64,000 nucleotides of DNA from an uncultured Treponema sp. (GCA_946411505.1 CAMKEG010000001.1:434001-498000), one strand, 5' to 3'; shown: positions 33,947-41,102, counted from the first letter of the stretch. Notes: generated from the letters alone by a model not told the origin. Program-made: numbers and translations.

Positions 33947-34684
33947 TCACATAGACATGGACGCCAAATTTTGTTTTTGAGGCAATTCGGACAAGGCTTG
34001 CATTTCTTCCGTAGAGTGCGCGTCTAAACCGACAATCGTCTTGGCGCCTTCTTTTTCTGCCAAAGTCCAAAATTCCTTCCAAAAATAGTTTGAATGACGG
34101 TGTTTGAAAGAACTCATGTTCACTTCAAGAGGAACGCCTTTACGAACGGCTTTTTCAATGAGGCTTAGCGAAAGGCTTTCCATGTCGGGGGTCCAAGATT
34201 TGCGGCGCCTGAAGCATCTGTCCGGATGCGCGATCGCGTCAAAGAGGCCGGTGTCCAGAGCTTTTGCCATTGCGTCCATGCAGCCCGCGGCTTCATTTTT
34301 CTTCGCTTCCCCTTCATCCATAAAACTCATCTCGCCGTTTTCATGCTCAAAGAAGTGCTGGCCAAGCAGCATAAATTGAATTTTTGGGTTTGCCCGAAGC
34401 TCCATATAAAAGCCGTCAAAGCTTGGCAAATATTCAATTTCCAAACCGACTTCAATTTCAATTCGGCTTTTGTATTTTTCCTTTAGCCCCCACAACGACG
34501 ACAAGTATTCGTCCAATTGCTCGATGTCCATTCTATTGCCAAAAGGGTTTTGTGGAAACGGGCAATGGTCTGTGAAAGTGATTTTATTAGCGCCCAGTTC
34601 AACCGCTTTGAGAACATAGCGTTCATCCGATTCGTCGCTGGCGTGTTTACATCGGAATGTGTGAATATGAAAAATGTGATTCAC
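33947..34684 (-). CDS. PHP-domain phosphoesterase (HisJ-like)
   Basis: The likely start is GTG 34684 with GGGGAG upstream. The 245 residues show the PHP metal ligands: HIHTFRCKH at the start, FTDHCP, VGLEIEY, AIAHPDR and GLDAHS at the end. The family includes histidinol phosphatase, but histidine genes other than hisS are absent here, so the substrate is open. It is co-transcribed with the upstream unknown gene. Confidence 0.8.
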   Translation of the reverse strand: MNHIFHIHTFRCKHASDESDERYVLKAVELGANKITFTDHCPFPQNPFGNRMDIEQLDEYLSSLWGLKEKYKSRIEIEVGLEIEYLPSFDGFYMELRANPKIQFMLLGQHFFEHENGEMSFMDEGEAKKNEAAGCMDAMAKALDTGLFDAIAHPDRCFRRRKSWTPDMESLSLSLIEKAVRKGVPLEVNMSSFKHRHSNYFWKEFWTLAEKEGAKTIVGLDAHSTEEMQALSELPQKQNLASMSM

Positions 34685-34698
34685 GCTTTTCTCCCCTT

Positions 34699-35289
34699 TC
34701 ACAAATCAAAAACGTATATCGGTTGGCGTAAATCCTTCGAGTGGCCGAAAGCTTCGTCGTTTTTCAAAACGGCGCACGGCTTTTCAAACGTTGAATTGAG
34801 CGCGAGGACTTCCTCTATCGTGACGCCATCCTCCTCAAGGCTTTCGCCGCCCAACGTTTCATGCTCGTAGCTGGAACTGTCCTTTAAAAGAATCACTTTT
34901 GTTGGATGGAATACTTGCGCAAGGTTTTCTTTGATTAACGAAACAAGATTTTCTTTCCATTCCTTGGCATAATTGACATTCTGGGCAAAGAAATCGTTCA
35001 TTGTATGCCATCTGCAAAAATCCACTTTATCCGTCCAGCCGGGCAATTTTCGAATCAGCAATGTGTTTTTTTCAAATTCCAACTCAATCTCTGAATCGCC
35101 GCAAGTCTTATAAATATGTATGTCTCCGCCCGGATTTGGAAATTGCTTTTCCAACGAACCGTCAGCCCAACCGCCAATAATTCGCCATTTGCCGTCAGCT
35201 CCGGCGCGCTTGTTAAATTCAGCCAAAAAACTTTGCGCGCAATCCGTCGGCAAGTCATGGTCCACATAATATAAAATGTCAACGCCCAT
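34699..35289 (-). CDS. Unknown protein (possible nucleotide-processing partner)
   Basis: I place the start at ATG 35289 (MGVDILYYVDHDL), seven bases after TATAAT, so the mRNA may be leaderless. The 196 residues are alpha/beta with no motif I know. It is followed by the PHP gene in the same direction. An A-type operator lies upstream. Confidence 0.65.
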   Translation of the reverse strand: MGVDILYYVDHDLPTDCAQSFLAEFNKRAGADGKWRIIGGWADGSLEKQFPNPGGDIHIYKTCGDSEIELEFEKNTLLIRKLPGWTDKVDFCRWHTMNDFFAQNVNYAKEWKENLVSLIKENLAQVFHPTKVILLKDSSSYEHETLGGESLEEDGVTIEEVLALNSTFEKPCAVLKNDEAFGHSKDLRQPIYVFDL

Positions 35290-35296
35290 ATTTGTA

Positions 35297-35369
35297 ATTA
35301 TATCGCGCGCCGCCGGTTCTCGCATTAAAGCAGAACTTTAATGACAAAAACCCAGACGCGCGCTATATT
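35297..35369. promoter_or_regulatory. Operator A7 with divergent promoters
   Basis: CATTAAAG-N5-CTTTAATG lies at 35323-35343. On plus, ATGACA (35341-35346) and TATATT (35364-35369) are 17 apart and drive R2a. On minus, TATAAT (35297-35302) serves the unknown gene; its -35 half is changed. Confidence 0.7.
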
Positions 35370-35375
35370 GGAAAA

Positions 35376-35513
35376 CGCCGGGGGAGCACCGGAGAAATCC
35401 GCCAACTCGGGCAACGTCGGCAAGATTTTTGTCTTGCGGTTTTATGAGCCAAGAAAATCAAAACACCGCGTAATAAGAGCGCGGCATATTGGGTTTTCTT
35501 GGCTCCTTTTTTT
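35376..35513 (+). ncRNA. Candidate structured RNA R2a
   Basis: The transcript begins with a GC-rich region including CCGG/CCGG and a GGCAAGA hairpin. It ends with a long terminator stem (35446-35457 with 35494-35505) and seven T; an inner CCGCG/CGCGG hairpin caps it. A near-identical copy is at 37315 and a short version at 37668. No ORF is supported. Confidence 0.65.
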
Positions 35514-35519
35514 GCAAAA

Positions 35520-35645
35520 AAAATTGCCCAACGATATCATACTGAAAACATACTACAGTTGAATCGGTCGATTGGGCAAAAAAAGCGCTTTACGAATCCA
35601 ATGCCGATAAAAGCAATCGGCCAGGTAACACGATAAAGCGCTCTT
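35520..35645 (-). ncRNA. Candidate minus-strand RNAs R5 and R7a
   Basis: On minus, R5 (35577-35645) is a 9-base stem AGCGCTTTA/TAAAGCGCT around an inner GCCGAT/ATCGGC hairpin, followed by seven T. Read-through would add R7a (35520-35577), a stem TTGCCCAA/TTGGGCAA with eight T. R7 recurs at 37461-37516. The pair converges with R2a, and their terminators nearly meet. Confidence 0.55.
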
Positions 35646-35647
35646 GA

Positions 35648-35720
35648 AATATACACCATAAAAAGAACCTTGTCATTAAAGCAGAACTTTAATGACAAAA
35701 AAACAGACTAGCGTTATAAT
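35648..35720. promoter_or_regulatory. Operator A8: symmetric divergent promoter
   Basis: This is the full palindrome TGTCATTAAAG-N5-CTTTAATGACA (35671-35697). Both outer arms are -35 boxes. Minus TATATT (35648-35653) and plus TATAAT (35715-35720) each lie 17 bases away. It drives R5 to the left and R6 to the right. Confidence 0.8.
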
Positions 35721-35726
35721 TAATTC

Positions 35727-35855
35727 TGTCGAGAGCGTTAAGTGTGCTAACTCGCATATAGAGCGTAACCACACTTAACGCCCTCGGCATAAACTTTTGA
35801 GGATTTGAGACTCGCATATAGAGCGCTCCCGCTTCTTCAAAAGTTTATTTTTTTT
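35727..35855 (+). ncRNA. Candidate two-hairpin RNA R6
   Basis: The first hairpin pairs GCGTTAAGTGTG with its complement (about 35735-35746 and 35771-35782). The second pairs AAACTTTTGA (35791-35800) with TCAAAAGTTT (35837-35846) and is followed by eight T. The two loops carry the same CTCGCATATAGAGCG sequence. A cut R1 copy starts at the next base. Confidence 0.6.
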
Positions 35856-35890
35856 GGAAGCGATGGCGGCACCCGCCTGTCCGCCAAAAA
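35856..35890 (+). ncRNA. Truncated R1 copy (R1c)
   Basis: The first 29 bases match R1d (GGAAGCGATGGCGG and on), then the sequence passes straight into the ATPase gene start. Only the 5' strand of the closing stem and left arm remain, so this is a remnant or a leader element. Confidence 0.5.
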
Positions 35891-35896
35891 GAAATT

Positions 35897-37267
35897 ATGG
35901 ATTTCAGAGTCTCTGACATTTCCGAAATACAAGATGAATTTCCTCAAAAACGGGATTGTCTTTCCGAGATTGTTAATTACTTGCGCAGTGAAAACCAAAA
36001 ACGAATTTGCGGCGTTTTTGGGCTTAAAGGAACAGGAAAAACAACGCTTATGAAGCAAGCGGTCCTTTCCCTTCCAGACGAAGAAAGAAAAAAATCCGTT
36101 TTCATCACTTGCGCAAAGGAATCCAATTTTCGCTGGATTGTGGAATTTTTAAAAGAGTCAATCGCAAGCGGAAAAAAATATTTTTTTATTGACGAGATAA
36201 CTCTTACCGACAAATTCCAAATTTTGGCGGAGGTTCTTTCAGACAATTTAGTTGACTTAAAAAACGCCAGAATTGTCGTGTCGGGAACAGAGTCTTTGGG
36301 GCTGTCGCTTGCGTCGCATTCAAGCTTGTATGACAGAATCGAAATTGTTCATACAACATACATGCCGTTTGCGGAATTCGCAAGAATTAGAGGCAACAGT
36401 TCCATCGACCATTACATCAAGCATGGATGCGCGCTGTCAAAGCAAAATCCTTTTGAAACAAAACAGTCAACAAAAGAATACATCGAATCTTGCATCGTCG
36501 ATAATTTCATAAAGTCGGTTGAAAAAAGCGACAAAGGCCCGCATTGCTACCCGCTCGATTTGAAAAATCCTTGCAAAAGAAAAGAGGCCGAAAACGCGAT
36601 TCGCGCGATTATAAATTTTTACATTCAAAATATTGGGCTGGATGATTTCTACAACTCATATTCGGAACGGATTTATGAAACAGTTCACAAGCTTCTAAAA
36701 GAAATGGATGTGATACTTGAACTTCCCATAGAAACCTTGCGTGTGAACCTTGACAACCCAAAAGAGAACAAAAGCTGCCATCGTCTTGAGGCGCTTTCAA
36801 ATCCAGGAATTTACTTCGCAAGCTTGAACAACAGCCGCGAGCGCGCTTATGAAAAAATTCTAGAACAATTCGTAATAGCGGACGCATTCAAAATGCTGGA
36901 CAAAAAGGGCGACTATTGCGAAGACTTGGGATATACAAAACTGTACAGATGGCGCGTCGCAAGAGTGTTGGCAAAATCCAAAGGCTATGAGGACATCGAG
37001 ATTTTAATCATTTGCGACAGAAAAGAAAAAAAGACTTTCGCGTTTGAAATCAACCATTCGGGGCAACTTGAGACTAAGCCCATTGCGGATTGCATAGAAG
37101 AAAATTTTGGCAAGATTGCTTTTTCTGCCACTCTTTGCGATGGAAAATGCGACATGGATTCAAAAACGACAGCGCTGGATATTTCATATTTTTTAATTGA
37201 CATTTACAACAATTCCAATGACAGCGGCTATTCCATCGAAGACACGATAACACGGCTCGCGCATTAA
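35897..37267 (+). CDS. AAA ATPase (archaeal-ATPase/DUF4143-like)
   Basis: The 456-residue protein has Walker A GLKGTGKTTL (about 43-52), Walker B KKYFFIDEIT and a sensor-like VVSGTESLGL, then MPFAEFARIRG, typical of the AAA_14/DUF4143 group. The C-terminal half may carry a nuclease-like fold, but I see no sure motif. The role is unknown; relatives sit in mobile and defence-rich regions. It has no clear ribosome site and may be expressed by read-through from the R6 promoter. The stop lies inside operator A9. Confidence 0.75.
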   Translation: MDFRVSDISEIQDEFPQKRDCLSEIVNYLRSENQKRICGVFGLKGTGKTTLMKQAVLSLPDEERKKSVFITCAKESNFRWIVEFLKESIASGKKYFFIDEITLTDKFQILAEVLSDNLVDLKNARIVVSGTESLGLSLASHSSLYDRIEIVHTTYMPFAEFARIRGNSSIDHYIKHGCALSKQNPFETKQSTKEYIESCIVDNFIKSVEKSDKGPHCYPLDLKNPCKRKEAENAIRAIINFYIQNIGLDDFYNSYSERIYETVHKLLKEMDVILELPIETLRVNLDNPKENKSCHRLEALSNPGIYFASLNNSRERAYEKILEQFVIADAFKMLDKKGDYCEDLGYTKLYRWRVARVLAKSKGYEDIEILIICDRKEKKTFAFEINHSGQLETKPIADCIEENFGKIAFSATLCDGKCDMDSKTTALDISYFLIDIYNNSNDSGYSIEDTITRLAH

Positions 37268-37308
37268 AGCAGAACTTTAATGACAAAAAAACAGACTAGC
37301 GCTATATT
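37262..37308 (+). promoter_or_regulatory. Operator A9 with promoter
   Basis: CATTAAAG-N5-CTTTAATG (37262-37282) overlaps the end of the ATPase gene. ATGACA (37280-37285) and TATATT (37303-37308) are 17 apart and drive R2b. Confidence 0.7.
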
Positions 37309-37314
37309 GGAAGG

Positions 37315-37451
37315 CGCCGGGGGAGCACCGGAGAAATCCGCCAACCTGGGCAACGTCGGCAAGATTTTTGGCTTGCCGTTTTATGAGCCAAGAAAATCAA
37401 AACACCGCGTAATAAGAGCGCGGCACACTGGGTTTTCTTGGCTCCTTTTTT
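37315..37451 (+). ncRNA. Candidate structured RNA R2b
   Basis: It is a near copy of R2a over its whole length, including the long terminator stem ending before 37451. Differences fall mostly in loops or keep pairing. Confidence 0.65.
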
Positions 37452-37460
37452 GCAAAAAAA

Positions 37461-37583
37461 ATTGCCCAACGATATCATACTGAAAACATACTACAGTTGA
37501 ATCGGTCGATTGGGCAAAAAAAATCCTCAAGTGGTCAATCGAAGGAAGGCTACCATTGCCCACGCGGTCGGCCACTCAAGGCT
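37461..37583 (-). ncRNA. Candidate minus-strand RNAs R4c and R7b
   Basis: R4c (37516-37583) pairs GAGCCTTGAGTGG with its complement near 37525 and ends in eight T. R7b (37461-37516) repeats R7a. The promoter is TTGACA (37612-37617) and TACACT (37589-37594), 17 apart. Confidence 0.55.
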
Positions 37584-37588
37584 CTTTA

Positions 37589-37661
37589 AGTGTAAGCCAA
37601 AAAGAAGAAGTTGTCAATAAAGTATTACTTTAATGACAAAAACGCTGACGCGCGCTATATT
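37589..37661. promoter_or_regulatory. Operator A10 with divergent promoters
   Basis: TAAAG-N5-CTTTAATG is centred near 37625. The minus promoter drives R4c. On plus, ATGACA (37633-37638) and TATATT (37656-37661) are 17 apart and drive R2c-R1d. Confidence 0.7.
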
Positions 37662-37667
37662 GGAAGG

Positions 37668-37838
37668 CGCCGGGGGAGCACCGGAGAAATCCGCCAACTC
37701 GGGCAACGGCGGCAAGATTTTTGTCTTGCCGTTTTTTTGGAAGCGATGGCGGCACCCGCCTGTCCGCGGAGACAAGAGCGCTCAGGCTTGTAGCCATAAC
37801 TTGCCGTTACAGCTTTTATGGCATCCGCCGCTTCCCGT
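37668..37838 (+). ncRNA. Candidate structured RNAs R2c and R1d
   Basis: R2c (37668-37738) keeps only the 5' part of R2 and ends in a GGCAAGA/TCTTGCC hairpin with seven T. R1d (37739-37838) has the R1 closing stem GGAAGC/GCTTCC, the GCCTG/CAGGC arm and a GCCATAA/TTATGGC arm. A tRNA-like element follows without a gap. Confidence 0.6.
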
Positions 37839-37917
37839 TGTTGCGATGCCCTCAACGCGGTAGAGGAAACTTTACGCAGTAAAGTTCGTATTGCGGGTTC
37901 GACTCCCGCCGTAACAA
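37839..37917 (+). tRNA. tRNA-like element (degenerate or mimic, Cys-like GCA loop)
   Basis: TGTTGCG can pair with CGTAACA as a 7-base acceptor with one G-U. A D-like arm CCTC/GAGG, an anticodon-like arm with loop ACGCAGT and a perfect T arm GCGGG-TTCGACT-CCCGC follow in order. GCA would read Cys, but position 33 is C instead of U and the acceptor-to-D spacing is too long. I do not call it a working tRNA. It may be a pseudo-tRNA, an att site or a tRNA mimic. Confidence 0.4.
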
Positions 37918-37939
37918 CGTTTTTTTCTGATTTTATTCT

Positions 37940-37985
37940 CGATTTTGCTGTCACTTCTACTGTCACGCTTTTTGAAAGCAAGAGG
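37940..37985 (+). repeat. Left flanking repeat of the VapBC cassette
   Basis: GATTTTGCTGTCACTTCTAC and the following CTTTTTGAAA match 38750-38795 with a few changes. The two copies enclose vapBC. The ACTGTCA-type units also occur at both island ends. Confidence 0.6.
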
Positions 37986-38049
37986 CATTTCCCTCGTTTC
38001 CTTCCTTTCGTTCGCGCTCGAACAAAAATGGAAACGGATTATATTTTTC

Positions 38050-38079
38050 TTGACAAATGTAAATACTTGTGTATATACT
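38050..38079 (+). promoter_or_regulatory. vapBC promoter
   Basis: TTGACA (38050-38055) and TATACT (38074-38079) are 18 apart. GTATATAC spans the -10 region and is a likely VapB-binding palindrome. AAGGAGG follows. Confidence 0.65.
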
Positions 38080-38097
38080 ATTAAAAGGAGGTTCTCT

Positions 38098-38328
38098 ATG
38101 TACGCTACTAAAGTATTCACAAGCGGAAACAGCCAGGCTGTAAGAATTCCCAAGGAATATCATATTGACCACTCTGAAATGTTCATAAAAAAAATTGGAA
38201 CAACAATAATTCTATATCCACGGAATCGCCCCTGGGAAAATCTTAAGAAAAGCCTTTCGGAGTTTACGGATGATTTTATGTCAGCAGGAAGGAATCAACC
38301 AAAGCTTGAGTCAAGGGAAGAATTCTAA
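38098..38328 (+). CDS. vapB: VapB-type antitoxin
   Basis: The 76-residue protein starts with an AbrB/SpoVT swapped-hairpin domain (ATKVFTSGNSQAVRIPKEY) and has a tail for toxin binding (PWENLKKSLSEF). AGGAGG precedes the ATG. It should bind its own promoter and neutralise VapC. The stop overlaps the vapC ATG by one base. Confidence 0.9.
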   Translation: MYATKVFTSGNSQAVRIPKEYHIDHSEMFIKKIGTTIILYPRNRPWENLKKSLSEFTDDFMSAGRNQPKLESREEF

Positions 38329-38732
38329 TGCACCTATTGGACACGAACATCTGCATTTTCTTGATAAAGAATAAGTTCCCAAATCTTACGAAGAAAATTC
38401 TCTCATCTAACAGCGAAGAACTGTTTCTCTCCTCTGTCACAATTGCGGAGATGGAATATGGAGCTTCTAAAAGCCAGAACAGAGAAAAGAACCGTCAGGC
38501 GTTATTAAATTTTTGCGCCGATTTCAACAACATAATAGATTTTACAACAGAAGACACGGAAGCCTATGGCTTGATAAGGGCTTACCTTGAAAAGGAAGGG
38601 AAACCAATCGGCCCTTACGACATGCAAATTGCCGCCCAGGCAATGACAAGAAATCTTACTGTCGTTACAAATAACTATGATGAATTTGCCCGCATTCCTT
38701 GGATAAAAGTTGAGGATTGGACAAGGGAATAA
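38328..38732 (+). CDS. vapC: VapC-type PIN-domain toxin
   Basis: The 134-residue PIN domain has the acidic residues in LLDTNICIF, TIAEMEYGA, PYDMQIAAQ and TNNYDEF. VapC enzymes are Mg-dependent RNases that usually cut tRNA or rRNA. It is translationally coupled to vapB. Confidence 0.92.
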   Translation: MHLLDTNICIFLIKNKFPNLTKKILSSNSEELFLSSVTIAEMEYGASKSQNREKNRQALLNFCADFNNIIDFTTEDTEAYGLIRAYLEKEGKPIGPYDMQIAAQAMTRNLTVVTNNYDEFARIPWIKVEDWTRE

Positions 38733-38749
38733 AGCGAGATTATTGAGTT

Positions 38750-38795
38750 TTTATTCTTGATTTTACTGTCACTGTTCTTGTCACACTTTTTGAAA
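38750..38795 (+). repeat. Right flanking repeat of the VapBC cassette
   Basis: This copy matches the left repeat at 37940-37985. Immediately after it begins a reading frame without a start codon (see the next entry), as if a gene was cut here. Confidence 0.6.
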
Positions 38796-39147
38796 TGAGC
38801 CATTATATACGGACGACATTGAATACGCCGATTGGCAGAACATCGTTCCGCAAGAATGGATTGACGAGGCCGCGGCAGAAGGAAACGCGAACAATGCGCT
38901 CCAAAAATATTTTGACACGATGAGCGTTTTGGAACGATTGTTTTTCTTTCTCAGCGACTATCAAATTCATGAGTCCGATTGTTTTCCGGAAGACTCGCTT
39001 TATATAAAAATTAAAACAGGCGACACAATCAAAATGCATTATATCACCGGGCAAGGCTCTGACTTTTCAATCAGCCTTGTAAAAGACACGGACAAGTTGC
39101 CGTTGGTCATAGACTGGGATTACGCCATGCAGCTTGTCCGCGGCTAA
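38794..39147 (+). pseudogene. 5'-truncated gene of unknown function
   Basis: The frame is open from just after the repeat (stop at 38791) and encodes DDIEYADWQNIVPQEWIDEA and on to LVIDWDYAMQLVRG. No ATG, GTG or TTG precedes residue Met at 38920, and codon use is coding-like before it. I therefore read it as the 3' part of a gene whose start was lost at the repeat boundary. A short product from 38920 (75 residues) is possible. Confidence 0.6.
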
Positions 39148-39149
39148 AG

Positions 39150-39347
39150 TCAAACCGCCCCTGACATAATCGCGAGAAAAACAAGCATTCCGCCAATTAC
39201 CAGCATAAACCAACTTAAAAAGCCCACAATCTTGTTCAAGGCTATCCAGCCCATCGCTTTTGCAGTGGTGTCAGTGATATGAGTCACTGACGCAAAAAGC
39301 CTTCCAATTATTCCAATGATTACCAGAACAATTCCACCAACAAACAT
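39150..39347 (-). CDS. Small two-helix membrane protein
   Basis: The ATG at 39347 follows AGGAGG. The 65 residues form two membrane helices (MFVGGIVLVIIGIIGRLFAS and LSWFMLVIGGMLVFLAIM). No family is recognised. A promoter with an A-like half site lies upstream. Confidence 0.65.
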   Translation of the reverse strand: MFVGGIVLVIIGIIGRLFASVTHITDTTAKAMGWIALNKIVGFLSWFMLVIGGMLVFLAIMSGAV

Positions 39348-39382
39348 AAAAACCTCCTGATTTTTATAAGTACAGTGCCCAT

Positions 39383-39450
39383 ATAATAATGCCTCAGGAG
39401 GGGGATTGTCATTAAACATGTTGTGTAAATAAATTACACAGCGTGAGTAA
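39383..39450. promoter_or_regulatory. A-like promoter and B-type operator (B5)
   Basis: On minus, ATGACA (39407-39412) and TATTAT (39383-39388) serve the membrane gene. TTACACA-GCG-TGAGTAA at 39434-39450 is a B-type palindrome, so both operator families meet here. Confidence 0.5.
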
Positions 39451-39463
39451 TATCAATTTGTAT

Positions 39464-40294
39464 TTAATCATCGTGGCGAGCGGGCTTTTTGGCGGGAGAC
39501 TTTTTCTTTCTAGGCTCATAATGCATGATGAAAACAATCGGGTCAAAAATGGACTTGCGTTTTTCTCTTTGGTATTTGATTTTTAGAAGGTCTTCAAACC
39601 GCAGGTTCAAAATCCATGACAATTTATAAATGTCTCTGATTGTCCATCGCTGCCACGTACGTGAACCGCCGGGCGGACATCTTCTGTTTGAAAGCGACTG
39701 GGCGCTTAAGCCAAGCAGCTTTTGGACTTGCTTGTTTGACAGGCCGTGTTGATTCAAAAGAGAAAAAATTTTGGCGGAAGTTTTTTCATCGTCCAAATAA
39801 GGAAAATGATAAACGATTTTTCCGCCGACGACTCGGTTCTCCAAGTCATACTTGGTTCCCCATTGATGGTAATTTGAATATCGCGCGGGGTCTGGCTTTT
39901 TTTTAAGGCGCTTGATTTTTGCTCCCACGGTAAATTCATAGCCAAGGTCATATATTTCATAATTGGGAACTAAATAACAAGTGTCCTTGTATAGACCTAA
40001 AATTCGCCATGGCCAGATGTCGTCAATCGAACGGTCAATCTCGCATTCCACCCACTTTGGATTGGCGTACAAAAAAACGTCAGGCGGACAATTGAAAAAC
40101 CTGCAAAGGGCCAAAAATGGCTCGATCAACGGTATCGCGCCATTTTTGAGCTTATTTATTCTCTGTTCGGAATTAGACGACGCGCCTATGTCGTTCAAGT
40201 CCTTCGACTTCAATTCATAAAGCCGCATCCGCTCCTTAAACTCTTTGGCCCATCTTTTTCTGTCAATTTCCGGAACAAGAAACTTGGCTTTCAT
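39464..40294 (-). CDS. Putative two-HTH regulator, paralogue of 30956
   Basis: The 276 residues start KFLVPEIDRKRWAKEFKERM, matching the 30956 protein, and keep the C-terminal HTH (GLSNKQVQKLLGLSAQSLSN). Both proteins share the DPIVFIMHY segment near the end. Here it is divergent from its small HTH partner, whereas the 30956/30668 pair is convergent. Confidence 0.7.
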   Translation of the reverse strand: MKAKFLVPEIDRKRWAKEFKERMRLYELKSKDLNDIGASSNSEQRINKLKNGAIPLIEPFLALCRFFNCPPDVFLYANPKWVECEIDRSIDDIWPWRILGLYKDTCYLVPNYEIYDLGYEFTVGAKIKRLKKKPDPARYSNYHQWGTKYDLENRVVGGKIVYHFPYLDDEKTSAKIFSLLNQHGLSNKQVQKLLGLSAQSLSNRRCPPGGSRTWQRWTIRDIYKLSWILNLRFEDLLKIKYQREKRKSIFDPIVFIMHYEPRKKKSPAKKPARHDD

Positions 40295-40322
40295 GTCTTA
40301 AAGGTATTACATTTTCAGTTTA

Positions 40323-40350
40323 ATGACAAGAGTTACACACATGCTATAAA
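40323..40350 (+). promoter_or_regulatory. Promoter with half A operator
   Basis: TTTAATGACA gives ATGACA at 40323-40328; TATAAA (40345-40350) lies 16 bases on. The left palindrome arm is changed. It drives the five- to six-gene unit to 43838. Confidence 0.55.
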
Positions 40351-40371
40351 ATGCGCTTGTTGGACAAAACG

Positions 40372-40647
40372 ATGAAAGCTGTTTTTTGCAAACCGGTTCT
40401 TAGCATAGAGGGAACTGGAAAAAAAATCAAGCGTCTCATGAAACAAAAATGCGTCACCCCTCATCGCGTCGCCGCCATGCTTGGCTTTCCCTATGTCCAG
40501 ACAATGTACAATTGGTTCTCCGGACGGAACTTGCCCACGCTTGACAACCTTGTCGCCCTTGCCTATATTCTTGGAGTCAAGATGGATGACCTTGTAGCCA
40601 CTGAATTTGTGGAGGTTGAATATGAGGAAAAGGAAGATTTTGAATGA
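40372..40647 (+). CDS. Small HTH (XRE-like) regulator
   Basis: I use the ATG at 40372, because the one at 40351 abuts the -10 box. The 91 residues carry one HTH (KIKRLMKQKCVTPHRVAAML, then GFPYVQTMYNWFSG) and an acidic tail. It is close to the 30668 protein. It leads the operon with the SLOG and phosphoesterase genes. Confidence 0.8.
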   Translation: MKAVFCKPVLSIEGTGKKIKRLMKQKCVTPHRVAAMLGFPYVQTMYNWFSGRNLPTLDNLVALAYILGVKMDDLVATEFVEVEYEEKEDFE

Positions 40648-41102
40648 AGGAATGCAAGCCATATTTGATAAAAATGGATCCTGACGCGAACGGCCTGTTT
40701 TGGAACGACAATGAAGGCGACGAGGAACGGGGATTCTGCATAGGCGACGACGAACATCTGACCTTGCCGGGGCGCGACATAGACTTCAATATGCCGGAAC
40801 TCAAAGAGTGGCTCTCTTTATTTGTCTTTCAAGCGCTTGCCCATTGCGAATCTGGAGAAACAACGCCGGAAGATTTGGCCAAAACTTTTGATTGGCGTGA
40901 TTTTCACAAACGAGGAATCGCCCTTGCAGTTGAAGTGAAAAAACTTCTTCCAAAAAACTGCGTCTTAAAATACGCCGCTCCGTTTGAAGACAAAAGCGGC
41001 TTGCTGCCAGACGAGTTTTTGATTGACGAGGATTTGCAGCATGTGGAAAATGTTCAAGAAAACTTTTTTAACTTTCTTGCGTTAAAGGACGGGGCCTTAT
41101 GA
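40644..41102 (+). CDS. Unknown acidic protein in SLOG/phosphoesterase operon
   Basis: The ATG overlaps the regulator stop as ATGA. The 152 residues are acidic with repeated Asp-Glu runs and one DWRDFHKRG helix. I do not recognise it. Its tight coupling on both sides shows that it belongs to the system. Confidence 0.65.
   Translation: MKECKPYLIKMDPDANGLFWNDNEGDEERGFCIGDDEHLTLPGRDIDFNMPELKEWLSLFVFQALAHCESGETTPEDLAKTFDWRDFHKRGIALAVEVKKLLPKNCVLKYAAPFEDKSGLLPDEFLIDEDLQHVENVQENFFNFLALKDGAL

Noticed and set aside
35341..35562. Plus-strand frames starting in the A operators (also 37280 and 37633)
   Set aside because: The ATG is within the -35 box ATGACA, upstream of the transcription start, so it cannot be translated from this promoter.
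37839..37917. A normal tRNA-Cys
   Set aside because: Position 33 is C, the anticodon stem can extend into the loop, and the spacing before the D arm is too long.
38803..39054. Minus-strand frame opposite the truncated gene
   Set aside because: No ribosome site, and the plus frame has clear coding features continuing past the repeat.
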